Below, piece by piece: positions 1 through 8,365 of a stretch of 64,000 bases of DNA (the stretch's first letter is position 1; each line of letters starts with the position of its first letter). Location of the stretch: NCBI RefSeq assembly GCF_900155435.1, contig NZ_LT700212.1:915346-979345 (forward strand), in the 5' to 3' direction. A program made the translations under genes and the position numbers. Source of the DNA: Actinomyces provencensis. GTDB lineage: Bacteria; Actinomycetota; Actinomycetes; Actinomycetales; Actinomycetaceae. The notes below the pieces were generated by a model, which saw only the letters and a list, made by a program, of their open reading frames with translations, made no database searches and was not told the DNA's origin.

Positions 1-193
1 GCATCGAAACCGTCACCGGACCACCGCCTTTCGGCAGTCAGGTGAGCAGCAGACGCCCGTGACCTCCGCCCCGGAAATGCCCGCCGCTGGTGCGGCCGGC
101 CGCGGCATCCGGCATCCACTGCTTGGCTCCGTCAGTTCGCCACGTCGATGCTGACGTGCATCTCCGGCATCCGGGTGCTGGGAGACTGGTGGG
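1..193. other. Left edge of window, no gene assigned
   Basis: No convincing complete gene. A short open frame on the plus strand closes near position 60 and could be the last residues of a gene that begins before the window, but it is too short to name. A purine-rich ribosome-binding site (GGAGAC, 181-186) at the right end serves the GTG start at 194. Confidence 0.3.
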
Positions 194-1366
194 GTGAATC
201 TCGACGAGTTGCTACCGGTGATGGATCGCGCCTCGGCGAACCTTGCCAAGCTCCAAGCGATCTGGGACCGTGCGGAGCCGATGATCCCGTCGAGTCCTCA
301 GCGGGGTACGAATCGGGAGTATGAGGATCTGCGTCGGGCATGGACGCCACTGTTGGCGGGGCTGCCTCCGATCGACGGGTTCACAGTCACCGAGGAGCTG
401 CCCGACATTGACGAGGCGGGGCAATCCTTCATCGACTACTTCGAGATCAGCGAGCCTGCTTTCGCTCTCATGAACGAGTTGGAGAAGCCGGGCCAACAGC
501 TCGACGAGTACAGATTCAAACTCGCTCAAGCGCGTCGCCGGGCGATTCACGAGCGCCTCGACGATCTCGTGTCGACGATCAACGCGACGCTTGGTCAGAT
601 CACTGATTCCGTTGCGCGGGACTCATCCGATCGCGTGGACGATCTCAGAACGAAAGCGGTGGAGGAGTCGATCAGCGAGATCGAGCGGTTGCTCGCCGAC
701 ACCACTGACCGAAAGGGACGATGGGGCGATCTTCACCGGCACCTCCGTTTCAGTCAGGGGCACGATTGGCACGACATCGCCGAGATGGATTGGCCGTCTG
801 TCCGGGCTGACATTGAGGCCGCGAGCCTCTCCGAGTCCGACCCTTTGCCGGTGCCAGCGGTTGACCTCGGCGTAGCTGCTTCCGCGAAACCCGCAGGTGG
901 CGCAAGCATCGGCCTCGATTGGAGTGCCCTTGATGACGACGGCTTCGAGCGACTGCTGTTTGACCTTCTACGGGGCTTTCCCAGCTACCAGAACGTCGAG
1001 TGGTTGATGAAGACGCGCGCGCCCGATCGGGGCCGCGATCTGTCCGCTGAACGCGTCATAAGGGACGACGGCGGGACGACGCGAACCGAGCGGGTCATCG
1101 TGCAGGCCAAGCACTGGACGTCGAAATCCGTCGCACCTACCGACATCACGAATACCCTGGCGGCGCTGTCGCTCTGGGAGCCGCCGGTCGTTCGGACTTT
1201 GGTGATCGCGACGAGCGGTCGCTTCACCACCGACGCGGTGGCGATTGTCGAGAAGCACAACGTCGATGGGAAACTGCCGTTCATCGAGCTTTGGGCAGAT
1301 AGCCGCCTCGAAACGCAGTTGTCGCAACGACCGGATCTGATCGCGAGCTACGGCCTCCGCTCGTAA
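194..1366 (+). CDS. Mrr-like restriction endonuclease with helical N-terminal region
   Basis: Protein of 390 aa with a GTG start. Residues 1-235 are mostly helical and charged, probably coiled coil, with no recognised domain. Residues 240-390 look like an Mrr_cat-type PD-(D/E)XK nuclease: a helix with ALDDDGFERLLFDLL, then DRGRDL (about 277-282) giving the metal-binding Asp, and VQAKHW (about 302-307) giving the Q-x-K form of the motif. Mrr-family enzymes cut modified or foreign DNA without a partner methylase, and none is encoded nearby. It is the leftmost gene of the element in the window and the only obvious intact defence gene. The nuclease fold is fairly sure; the substrate and the role as a defence against other mobile DNA are inferences. 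Confidence 0.75.
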   Translation: MNLDELLPVMDRASANLAKLQAIWDRAEPMIPSSPQRGTNREYEDLRRAWTPLLAGLPPIDGFTVTEELPDIDEAGQSFIDYFEISEPAFALMNELEKPGQQLDEYRFKLAQARRRAIHERLDDLVSTINATLGQITDSVARDSSDRVDDLRTKAVEESISEIERLLADTTDRKGRWGDLHRHLRFSQGHDWHDIAEMDWPSVRADIEAASLSESDPLPVPAVDLGVAASAKPAGGASIGLDWSALDDDGFERLLFDLLRGFPSYQNVEWLMKTRAPDRGRDLSAERVIRDDGGTTRTERVIVQAKHWTSKSVAPTDITNTLAALSLWEPPVVRTLVIATSGRFTTDAVAIVEKHNVDGKLPFIELWADSRLETQLSQRPDLIASYGLRS

Positions 1367-2007
1367 GTCCGACATGAGCGATTCGCGACCTTCTACCTCG
1401 ACCTGCAAGACGCGTGGTAGCTCAATGAGGTAGCTCGATCGAGCTGAGTGGGCCAAGGCTACGAGCCGATCTCGGACGAGTTCTGGCCGGCTTGTTCGAC
1501 GGAGGCTCGACCTTGAACGTGGGTGCGGACAGCAGTCTCGTCCTATCGTCGCCTCGGCGCGACTGGCTGGATCAGATGTCTCGACGCCGCTGAGGTGGAC
1601 AAGTCGGTGGCGATGCACGTCCGCGAAGGCGATGCGGAGGTCTGCCTGAGCACTTCCGTGTGCACAGCACCACTGCGGCGGTCACTTCCACCGCGGTCGG
1701 TTCCGATGCGTCGCGGCTGTCGGCAAGTTGGACGCTGCGTAAGCACCGAGAGCGGGCACGGTTCGACGTAAGTCAGGGCACCGCACGCCGGGCAGTGCTC
1801 GGGCACATCAATCCCGTTACCCCAGAGCACGGAAACCGAGACGGTCGTGGCAGCAGCCGCCAGATGTAGGTCCAGGCGACCCGCTTCGGGGGAACAGCCA
1901 CAGTCTCGGCATGAGCGAGTCGTGTATGTCGCGGCGCATGACACCGGCGCGCGCGCAAGTGGTGCTTGATTCAACAACTCTCACCGTAGCCAGAGCGGCC
2001 CACTAGG
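1367..2007. other. 640-bp stretch without a recognisable gene
   Basis: Short frames exist on both strands, but none has a clear start, ribosome-binding site or known motif, and stop codons interrupt every frame that looks weakly protein-like (for example around 1,560-1,640). The composition is less GC-rich than the transfer genes. The best reading is decayed DNA left by an insertion between the nuclease gene and the PadR cassette. Confidence 0.4.
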
Positions 2008-2049
2008 TCAGTAGGTAGACTTTCTACCGGTAGTCAGCTAGCCTACTGA
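2008..2049 (+). promoter_or_regulatory. Promoter and nested palindromic operator of the PadR operon
   Basis: Three perfect symmetric elements overlap. TCAGTAGG (2008-2015) pairs with CCTACTGA (2042-2049). GGTAGA-CTT-TCTACC spans 2014-2028. CTACCGGTAG spans 2024-2033. A possible promoter lies inside them: -35 TAGACT (2016-2021), a 17-bp spacer, -10 TAGCCT (2039-2044). The expected start of transcription is at or next to the GTG at 2052, so the mRNA may be leaderless. PadR proteins usually repress their own operon, so this is the natural autoregulatory operator. The sequences are read directly; the binding is inferred. Confidence 0.6.
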
Positions 2050-2051
2050 TC

Positions 2052-2408
2052 GTGAGCGGAAACATGCGCCAGCACTGGCTCCACGGGTTCTTGGACGTGT
2101 GCCTGCTTGCCCATGGTCGGGATTACGGTCGAGGGCTGGCGGAACGGCTCGCGGAGGCGGGGTTCGACGAAGTGCCTGGTGGGACCTTGTATCCGGCACT
2201 CCTCCGTCTGGAGAAACAGGCGCTGGTGCGAACGGAGCGAGAAGCGTCGGCGTCTGGTCCGCCGCGGAAGTACTACGAACTCACCGACTTGGGCTACGCG
2301 ACCATGCGCGAACGGCAAGAGGCGTGGCAGCAGTTCCGCGCAGCGATGAGCACGGTTGTGGAGACGTCGAGCTGTGCACCAAACGGCCAGGCTGGAAGGT
2401 TGCGATGA
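2052..2408 (+). CDS. PadR family transcriptional regulator
   Basis: 118-aa winged-helix repressor. The PadR signature GTLYPALLRLE lies near residues 44-54, followed by the wing and dimerisation segment SGPPRKYYELTDLG. PadR proteins typically repress a linked membrane or efflux operon and are released by a small ligand. Two starts are possible, GTG 2052 and the in-frame ATG 2064; GTG is preferred because it sits just after the predicted promoter and operator, although no ribosome-binding site is visible. The stop codon overlaps the ATG of the ABC ATPase gene (ATGA), which indicates a translationally coupled regulator-transporter operon. It is cargo, not part of the transfer machinery. Confidence 0.85.
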   Translation: MSGNMRQHWLHGFLDVCLLAHGRDYGRGLAERLAEAGFDEVPGGTLYPALLRLEKQALVRTEREASASGPPRKYYELTDLGYATMRERQEAWQQFRAAMSTVVETSSCAPNGQAGRLR

Positions 2409-3232
2409 CAGCGACGCACTGGGAAGCCGAACTGCTCAAGCACTTGACCGAGGCTGGTATCGAAACCGCCGAGGCAAGTGAGTTGGCCAGTGACGCGGTG
2501 GCTGAGGCGGAAACGGCTGGTCTCGACCCGGACTCGATGTACGGGCCTGCGGTGGCCTATGCCGATAGGCTCGCCCAGACGGTGCGTCGGGCTACCGCGA
2601 TCGCCGCTCCGTTGCCACGCGATCGCGGAGTGGTCGTACTTCGCTTACGCCGGGTGAGTAAGAGTTATCGACGCCATCAGGTTCTGCGTGAGGTGGACCT
2701 CAGTCTACGCGCAGGAGAGGTCGCGGCGATCGTGGGCGCCAACGGCTCGGGTAAGTCGACCTTGCTCAATATCTGCGCCGGCCTCGCCCGGGCGTCATCT
2801 GGGACGGTCGAGCGCACCCCACGGATTGGATACGCCCCGCAGCACGATGGCGTGGCTGCTCTGTTGACTCCAGCAGAGCACTTCCGACTCTTCGGCTCGG
2901 TCTACCAGATGAACTCGAAGAAGTCCGTGTCAGTCGGTACGCATCTGGCGTCGCAACTCGGCTGGCGGCCTCGTAAGGATCTCATCGCGTCCCATCTCTC
3001 CGGCGGGACGCAGCAGAAACTTAACGTCGTCCTCAGTGAGCTGAACCGCCCAGACCTCATCCTGCTCGATGAGCCCTACCAAGGCTTCGACCAGGACTCC
3101 TACGTCGACTTCTGGGATCAAGTCTTCCGCTGGCGAGATGGCGGTGCGGGAGTGCTGGTCGTCACGCACTTGCTCCACGATCTCGACCGGGTTGACCATG
3201 TGCTCGAACTGCATCCAGTCGAGGATTCCTGA
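2405..3232 (+). CDS. ABC transporter ATP-binding protein with N-terminal helical domain
   Basis: 275-aa ATPase. The ABC core starts near residue 77 (VSKSYRR) and shows Walker A GANGSGKST (about 111-119), signature LSGGTQQK (about 197-204), Walker B LILLDEP (about 217-223) and the switch His in VVTHLL (about 252-257). Residues 1-70 form an extra acidic helical segment resembling the HAAS-type domains encoded beside PadR regulators; this assignment is an inference from context and composition. The start ATG overlaps the padR stop and the stop overlaps the start of the permease gene. Family knowledge supports an ABC-2 exporter; the substrate cannot be read from the sequence. Confidence 0.85.
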   Translation: MTATHWEAELLKHLTEAGIETAEASELASDAVAEAETAGLDPDSMYGPAVAYADRLAQTVRRATAIAAPLPRDRGVVVLRLRRVSKSYRRHQVLREVDLSLRAGEVAAIVGANGSGKSTLLNICAGLARASSGTVERTPRIGYAPQHDGVAALLTPAEHFRLFGSVYQMNSKKSVSVGTHLASQLGWRPRKDLIASHLSGGTQQKLNVVLSELNRPDLILLDEPYQGFDQDSYVDFWDQVFRWRDGGAGVLVVTHLLHDLDRVDHVLELHPVEDS

Positions 3233-4005
3233 TGCTACTCACTGTCACTTCGACCGCTTTGCGGGAGATGAGCCGCCGTCGGGTAGCTCTGCTGTTCGTC
3301 TTCCTCTTACCGCTGGTCTTCTACCTGGTGCGCATCGACGTGCATTGGCAGGCGATCCGCTTCCTTGCTATCGGCGTCGGGTGGGCTGTGGCCACCCTGT
3401 CGCTTTTCAGCCACGTCGGCTCCCGCCGCCTGGACCGGCGGCTCAGCGTGATCGGAGCCTCACCCACGGCGCTGTTCTTCGGCAGACAACTCGCGCTCGT
3501 CACAGTGGGCGTGGTGGTCGCCGCAGCCTATTTCTGTCTCGTTGCCCTGACTCAGGACGATTTGCCTCGCCCCGGCGGAATCGCACTGCTGCTGGTGACG
3601 ACCGTCCTGATCGGCGTGCCGCTGGGCACGCTCGTCAGCCTTGTCATCACCCGAGAACTCGAAGGCGCACTTGCCTTGCTCTCCATCATGGCCCTCCAGC
3701 TCCTCGTGGACCCGGACGGGTCATTGGCGAAACTGCTACCGCTGTGGTCGACCAGGGAACTGTCTGCCTACGCCATCCAAGAGCACAGCACCGACAGCCT
3801 CAGCGCTGGACTGATCCACTTCATCGTCACGGCGTCGATCTGCGTTCTCGTTGCTTGGATCGCCAGCCTTGTCCGACTCAGACCAGTTCGCATCCTTCCG
3901 CCGACCCAAGAAGAACCAGCCCATGCGGACTTGAGTATCTCGGCGTCGCGTGATGATGAAGGCCCTCCCCACGCCGGTACCGCAGATACGAGAAGCAGAG
4001 ACTAA
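3232..4005 (+). CDS. ABC-2 type transporter permease
   Basis: 257-aa membrane protein whose ATG overlaps the stop of the preceding ATPase gene. About six hydrophobic segments are visible: near residues 18-33, 42-60, 83-103, 115-140, 145-158 and 195-215. A charged cytoplasmic tail of about 40 residues follows. The arrangement matches the membrane half of a small ABC-2 exporter working with the ATPase upstream under PadR control. The last 56 nt overlap the start of the downstream AraC gene, so the tail may be partly shaped by that overlap. The substrate is unknown; an antimicrobial peptide or drug is the usual kind of guess and is not shown here. Confidence 0.8.
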   Translation: MLLTVTSTALREMSRRRVALLFVFLLPLVFYLVRIDVHWQAIRFLAIGVGWAVATLSLFSHVGSRRLDRRLSVIGASPTALFFGRQLALVTVGVVVAAAYFCLVALTQDDLPRPGGIALLLVTTVLIGVPLGTLVSLVITRELEGALALLSIMALQLLVDPDGSLAKLLPLWSTRELSAYAIQEHSTDSLSAGLIHFIVTASICVLVAWIASLVRLRPVRILPPTQEEPAHADLSISASRDDEGPPHAGTADTRSRD

Positions 4006-4903
4006 GTACAGCCCGGTTGCTGCTCGCACGCATACCGCACACGGCCCGACATCCCCTATCGCCTACGACTGCGTGAAACTGATCGTCGTCCGCTCCGGGT
4101 CGGCAATCCTGTTCAGTGAGTTCGGCACCGGGCACGTAAATGTCGGCGATGTCGTTGTGCTCGCGGCGAACACCCTCTGCGGAGCCGAACCGGAGGGGAA
4201 GGTCACGACCACAACGCTCTACCTCGACCGTGACTATCTGATCGATCAGGTGTTCTGGCAGCATGCCGCCCAGTTCACGGACAGGCTCGATGCGCAACGG
4301 TTTGTCGAGACTCGCTACGCCGAGCCCGCGCAGATACTCCGGATCGGCGAGGCACGAGCAGGATTACTGATGCCCTGGCTGGACGAGTTCGCGGCATTGA
4401 GCATCGACGGGCTCGACCCTGCCAGGTTCTACCGAGCGCAGTCACTGCTCTTTGCAGTTCTCGACGTAGTCGTCCCTTATATGACGGTAACCGGGGAGCG
4501 TGTCACCTCGACACAACGAGTGACCACCTATCCGACCCTTCCCCGTCATCGCGCCTTCCTCCCGCTGCGCATTGAAGCGCGGCACGCGGCAGAGCTGTTG
4601 CGCGACACGCCAGAACGGCGCTGGACCGTCCCGGACCTCGCGCGCGCTGTCCACCTCTCTCCCTCGCAGTTCAGTCGGGTCTTCGTAGCGGCATTCGGTA
4701 AATCCCCGATCGCGTACCTGACGATGGTGCGCGCCGAGCGTATGGCTCACCTGTTGCACACGACGGACGCGCCCATCACCCTCATCGCCGCTGAGGCAGG
4801 CTGGAGCGATCCTACATATGCAGCCCGGCAGTTCCGCCGCAGCGTCGGCCTCACGCCTCGCCAGTACCGGGCGCTGCGCAAGCGGAAACCGAGCGCCCGC
4901 TGA
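3950..4903 (+). CDS. AraC family transcriptional regulator
   Basis: 317 aa. The N-terminal half (about 40-140) looks like a cupin-type sensory domain. The C-terminal 90 residues (about 224-310) carry the two AraC helix-turn-helix units, with LARAVHLSPSQFSRVFVAAF in the first and the classic ending AGWSDPTYAARQFRRSVGLTPRQYR. AraC proteins of this form usually activate nearby genes in response to a small molecule. It overlaps the permease gene by 56 nt; the start used (ATG 3950) is followed by further in-frame Met codons, so the true start could be slightly later. It closes the PadR/ABC cassette; a gap of about 230 bp separates it from ardC. Confidence 0.85.
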   Translation: MMMKALPTPVPQIREAETKYSPVAARTHTAHGPTSPIAYDCVKLIVVRSGSAILFSEFGTGHVNVGDVVVLAANTLCGAEPEGKVTTTTLYLDRDYLIDQVFWQHAAQFTDRLDAQRFVETRYAEPAQILRIGEARAGLLMPWLDEFAALSIDGLDPARFYRAQSLLFAVLDVVVPYMTVTGERVTSTQRVTTYPTLPRHRAFLPLRIEARHAAELLRDTPERRWTVPDLARAVHLSPSQFSRVFVAAFGKSPIAYLTMVRAERMAHLLHTTDAPITLIAAEAGWSDPTYAARQFRRSVGLTPRQYRALRKRKPSAR

Positions 4904-5137
4904 CTCGGACGATTCGCGCATGAACTCGGACGATTATGCGCGCATCCGACCCCTCGCACCCGGCTTTCTTCTGGCGCGAGTAGACCGGATGGGACTCGTC
5001 GGGTTCATCCCGGAGCCTGGTGGTCGCGACCTCGTTTCGTCGTCCGTCTCGTCCTCCTGATCCTCCCGGCGCACCTCGTTGGTGCACCGCCGCCCTCTCC
5101 TGGGCGCGCGGTCTACGCCGGGAGGAGGCCGGAGCAG

Positions 5138-6250
5138 ATGGCAACGAGGCAGGAGACCCGCCGGGCGCGGGAAGCGAAGCTCGACGAGCTGCACGAGAAG
5201 CTGACCGGCGCGGTCGAACAGCTCGTGTCCGGCCCGGATTGGGCACGCGCGTTGGCGTTCGCGGCCCGGTTCCGAACACGGAGCTTTTCAAACAGTCTCC
5301 TTATCTGGGCACAGCACGCGGCCGCCTATGAGGCGGGCCGGGTGCCTGAGCCGTTCCCGTCGTATGTGGCCGGCTACAAGCAGTGGCAGGCGTTGGGACG
5401 GCAGGTGGAGAAGGGGCAGCCCGGCTACCAGATTCTCGCTCCGGTGACGGGTCGGTTCGCGTCGGCGAACCCGGCGGATGCGGACTCCTGGCGTCGCCTC
5501 GGGAAGGGCGAGAAGCCTCGGCCAGGTGAGGTGGTGCGCTCCAAGATGGTGGGCGTCCGACCGGCCTACGTGTGGGACGCGAGCCAGACCACCGGCGACC
5601 CGATCCCCGAACCACCGTCGCCGCGGCTGCTGGAAGGCGAAGCGCCCGCCGAGTTGTGGGACGGCCTCGCAGCGCAGGTCGAGGAGCGCGGGTTCACGGT
5701 GCTGCGGGTGCCGCACGAGGGGATGATCCACGGCGCCAACGGCATGACGGACTACACCGCGAACACCGTGGCGGTGCGGGAGAACATGGACCCCGCAGCG
5801 CAGGTCAAGACCCTCGCCCACGAGCTGGGCCACGTCCTGCTCCACGGCCCCGATCAGGACGAGGCGCGGCAGCATCGCGGCATCGGTGAGGTGGAAGCCG
5901 AGTCCGTCGCGCTGATGGTCGGTGCCGCTCACGGGATGGACACGTCCGGTTACACGATCCCGTACGTGTCGACCTGGGCAGCCCGCGTCGACGGGAAAGA
6001 GCCGGTGGAAGTCGTCAAGGCCACCGGGGAGCGGGTCCGCAAGACCGCCCGGGCGATCCTGGACCAGCTCGACACCGCGCAGGTCGGTGACGGCACCCCG
6101 CCCGGTTTGGACCGGGACGTGACCCACCGCGAGACACCCGCGCACGTACGACCGGCACCGGAGCCAGCGCCGTCGCGGCAGGCGTCGTCGTTGCCTGAGC
6201 CAGGTGTACGCCCCGTCCCGGTGCCGGCGCTCGAGGGACGGGGGCTGTGA
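5138..6250 (+). CDS. ArdC-like antirestriction protein with zinc-peptidase domain
   Basis: 370 aa. Residues 1-130 fit the ArdC N-terminal ssDNA-binding domain (SFSNSLLIWAQ, then GYKQWQALGRQVEKGQ). Residues 180-280 form a gluzincin-like domain with HELGH near 228-232 and a downstream acidic helix (EVEAESVALMVG) supplying the third zinc ligand. The C-terminal 70 residues are Pro-rich and probably disordered. ArdC proteins enter recipients with transferred single-stranded DNA and protect it from restriction. A GGAGGCCGGAG ribosome-binding site lies about 10 nt upstream of the ATG. Its TGA overlaps the start of the primase gene. Function is by family; the peptidase substrate is unknown. Confidence 0.8.
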   Translation: MATRQETRRAREAKLDELHEKLTGAVEQLVSGPDWARALAFAARFRTRSFSNSLLIWAQHAAAYEAGRVPEPFPSYVAGYKQWQALGRQVEKGQPGYQILAPVTGRFASANPADADSWRRLGKGEKPRPGEVVRSKMVGVRPAYVWDASQTTGDPIPEPPSPRLLEGEAPAELWDGLAAQVEERGFTVLRVPHEGMIHGANGMTDYTANTVAVRENMDPAAQVKTLAHELGHVLLHGPDQDEARQHRGIGEVEAESVALMVGAAHGMDTSGYTIPYVSTWAARVDGKEPVEVVKATGERVRKTARAILDQLDTAQVGDGTPPGLDRDVTHRETPAHVRPAPEPAPSRQASSLPEPGVRPVPVPALEGRGL

Positions 6251-7209
6251 TGGCCGAGCACGGTGCGGTCTCCTCGGTCCTGCTGCTGCGGATGAGCGGG
6301 GCGTGGCCGTTGTCGGCGGCCGCACGGGAGTTCGCGTCCGCGGGGGTGCCGGTCTTCCCCTGTGTGTCGTATGGGAAGCGGCCGGCCACCGGACACGGCT
6401 TCTACGACGCCACCACGAACCTGGATCAGATCGAGGCGTGGTGGCGGCAGTCGCCGGGAGCGAACATCGGTGTCCCGACCGGCGCCGCCTCGGGCGCGGT
6501 CGTGGTCGATGTGGATGTCCACGGCCCGGTGGACGGCCATGCCGGGTTCGACCGCGCCGCCCGTGCCGGGCTGGTGGACGGGTGGGAGCTGTTGGTGCGC
6601 ACTCCCACGGGCGGGATGCACGCCTACTACCCGGCGACGCCCGACACGGAGCAGCGGTCGTGGCAGGCCGGGCGCGCTGGGATCGACTTCCGCGGCGACG
6701 GCGGCTACATCATCGTCCCACCCTCGCTTCGCTCCATCGAGGGCACCACAGTCGGATACCGGGTCGAGGCGATCAACACTGGCCCCGCCGGCCTGTTGGA
6801 CTCCGACGCGCTGCGGGATTTCCTTGACCCCCGCCCCGCACCTCGCCCACGGACCGAGACCTGGCAGCCGGTGGGGCGGAAGGATGCGCAGCGGTTGGCG
6901 TTATGGCTGGACCGGCAGGAGACCGACCGGAACTTGAAGCTGTTCTGGGCGTCCTGCCGTCTCGCCGAGGGCGGCGTCCCGCTCACCGATGCCCTCGATG
7001 CCGTGCTGGCGGCAGCGAAGTCGGACTTCGGGCCACGAGAGATCACCGCCACGGTCCGGTCCGCCTACCGCACCGTCCGCGGCGAACCAGCCCGACGCGG
7101 CCCATCGTCTTCGCTGGTGCGAGGTGAGCCGCCGGTGGCCGCGGACGGCTGGTTCAGCCGTGACCCCGCCCGTCCGTCAACCGGGCCGTCGAGGGTGCGA
7201 GGGCTGTGA
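6247..7209 (+). CDS. Bifunctional DNA primase/polymerase (prim-pol)
   Basis: 320 aa. It has the archaeo-eukaryotic prim-pol fold: N-terminal AAREFASAGVPVFPC, catalytic acidic pair in VVDVDVHG (about 86-92), and GIDFRGDGGYIIVPP (about 145-159) containing the conserved basic/Gly strand. The C-terminal part (about 220-280) resembles the helical region that follows prim-pol domains. Such enzymes start second-strand or element replication after conjugative transfer. Start GTG 6247 overlaps the ardC stop, with ATG 6250 directly after it, so the two are translationally coupled. No helicase domain is fused, so replication would need host or other element helicases. Confidence 0.8.
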   Translation: MMAEHGAVSSVLLLRMSGAWPLSAAAREFASAGVPVFPCVSYGKRPATGHGFYDATTNLDQIEAWWRQSPGANIGVPTGAASGAVVVDVDVHGPVDGHAGFDRAARAGLVDGWELLVRTPTGGMHAYYPATPDTEQRSWQAGRAGIDFRGDGGYIIVPPSLRSIEGTTVGYRVEAINTGPAGLLDSDALRDFLDPRPAPRPRTETWQPVGRKDAQRLALWLDRQETDRNLKLFWASCRLAEGGVPLTDALDAVLAAAKSDFGPREITATVRSAYRTVRGEPARRGPSSSLVRGEPPVAADGWFSRDPARPSTGPSRVRGL

Positions 7210-7967
7210 TGACCAGCCCAATCACCATCAGCACGGTCACGAGCAGGGCGACGAGTCGCCGCTGGGCGGTGGTGACGGCGGTGTCCGGGACGGTGTTCAT
7301 CGCCACCGGCGCGTTCTGGCTGTCTTTCACCGCGCTGGCAGACCTCGCAGCCCGAAGCGGTGTCGGTGCAGGGCAGGCGTGGGCGTGGCCGCTGATCGTG
7401 GACGGCATCATCGTCGTCGCCACCGTCGCCGTCGTCGCCCTCGCAGGCCAGAAGACCGCCTGGTATCCGTGGGCGCTGCTGATCGGCGGCGCCGCGGTAT
7501 CGGTGACCGCCAACGCGATCCACGCCGTGGTCGCCGCCGATGCCGACGTGCCCGGCGTGCTCGCCGCGTCGGTGGCGGCGGTGCCGCCGGTGGTGCTGCT
7601 GGCGATCACCCACCTGACCGTCATCCTCACCCGCCCCACACCGAGCACCGCCAGCACTGATGACGCAGACGCCGTTCTCGCGGCGCCCGACCCCGCGGTC
7701 CTGGATGCTCTGGGCCGGTCATCGCCGCAGGAGCTAACAGCACCACACGACACCGAGCAGTCCGCACACGGCACGCGCACGAACGCGCCTGACACGCCTG
7801 CGACCGCCGCCCTGAACCGGAAAGACCGGGCGGCCGAGCTGCGCCGGCGGAGCTGGTCGAACAAGCGCATCGCCCGCGAACTCGGCGTGCACCCGTCCAC
7901 GGTCGGGCGCTGGTTCGCCAGTGCGCACCTTCCTGACAGCAACGATGGTGAGGAGGCGACCCGATGA
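7206..7967 (+). CDS. DUF2637 membrane protein with C-terminal helix-turn-helix
   Basis: 253 aa. Four hydrophobic segments in the first 145 residues (near 20-45, 58-80, 84-108 and 115-142) match DUF2637, a membrane domain common in actinobacterial conjugative elements and plasmids. A Thr/Asp/Pro-rich linker follows. Residues 200-245 form a helix-turn-helix (AAELRRRSWSNKRIARELGV) like those of resolvases and sigma-4-type domains. This suggests a membrane-tethered DNA-binding protein. Starts and stops overlap on both sides (GTGATGA at 7206, ATGA at 7964), so it belongs to the same transcription unit as the primase. Its exact job in transfer or stability is not established. Confidence 0.75.
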   Translation: MMTSPITISTVTSRATSRRWAVVTAVSGTVFIATGAFWLSFTALADLAARSGVGAGQAWAWPLIVDGIIVVATVAVVALAGQKTAWYPWALLIGGAAVSVTANAIHAVVAADADVPGVLAASVAAVPPVVLLAITHLTVILTRPTPSTASTDDADAVLAAPDPAVLDALGRSSPQELTAPHDTEQSAHGTRTNAPDTPATAALNRKDRAAELRRRSWSNKRIARELGVHPSTVGRWFASAHLPDSNDGEEATR

Positions 7968-8359
7968 ACGGGAACCCACACGAACAGCACGAGCGGCGAC
8001 GGCCGACCCCCGAGCCCGAAGGCGAGCGGGAGTCGGATGACGAGACCGGCACGCCGGATGCGGTGGAAGCCGCCCAGGTTCGCCGTGACGGTGATCAGGG
8101 CACGCCCGGACACGAGAGGCGGGCGCGGGGGGTGGAGTGGGTGCGGCCCACCGATCTGATCGCTCGGCATGGGGCGACGCTGTCGGGGCGGGGTATCGAC
8201 TTCGAGGCCGAACTGGCCCGCCGCGCCCGCGCCCCGCTCGCGAACCGGATGCACGACCTCGCCGACCGGGCGCGCCGATTGCCGCCGCTGTCCGCCTTCG
8301 GCCACAACACCACCAGCCCCACGGGGCCGGTGCGCTCCGGTGTCGGGATGAACAGGTGA
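7964..8359 (+). CDS. Hypothetical element protein, 131 aa
   Basis: Soluble, highly charged protein of unknown function. The first 60 residues are Glu/Arg-rich and probably disordered. The second half (about 63-110) contains a compact basic helical stretch, VRPTDLIARHGATLSGRGID, followed by alternating Ala/Arg helices. Start ATG 7964 overlaps the stop of the DUF2637 gene. Its place between DUF2637 and the ParB-like gene suggests a DNA-binding or relaxosome accessory role, but no motif proves this. Confidence 0.6.
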   Translation: MNGNPHEQHERRRPTPEPEGERESDDETGTPDAVEAAQVRRDGDQGTPGHERRARGVEWVRPTDLIARHGATLSGRGIDFEAELARRARAPLANRMHDLADRARRLPPLSAFGHNTTSPTGPVRSGVGMNR

Positions 8360-8365
8360 CCGGCC

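Noticed and set aside
1523..1977. Small genes in the 1.4-2.0 kb gap
   Set aside because: Frames conflict on both strands, lack starts with ribosome-binding sites, and show no recognisable domain.
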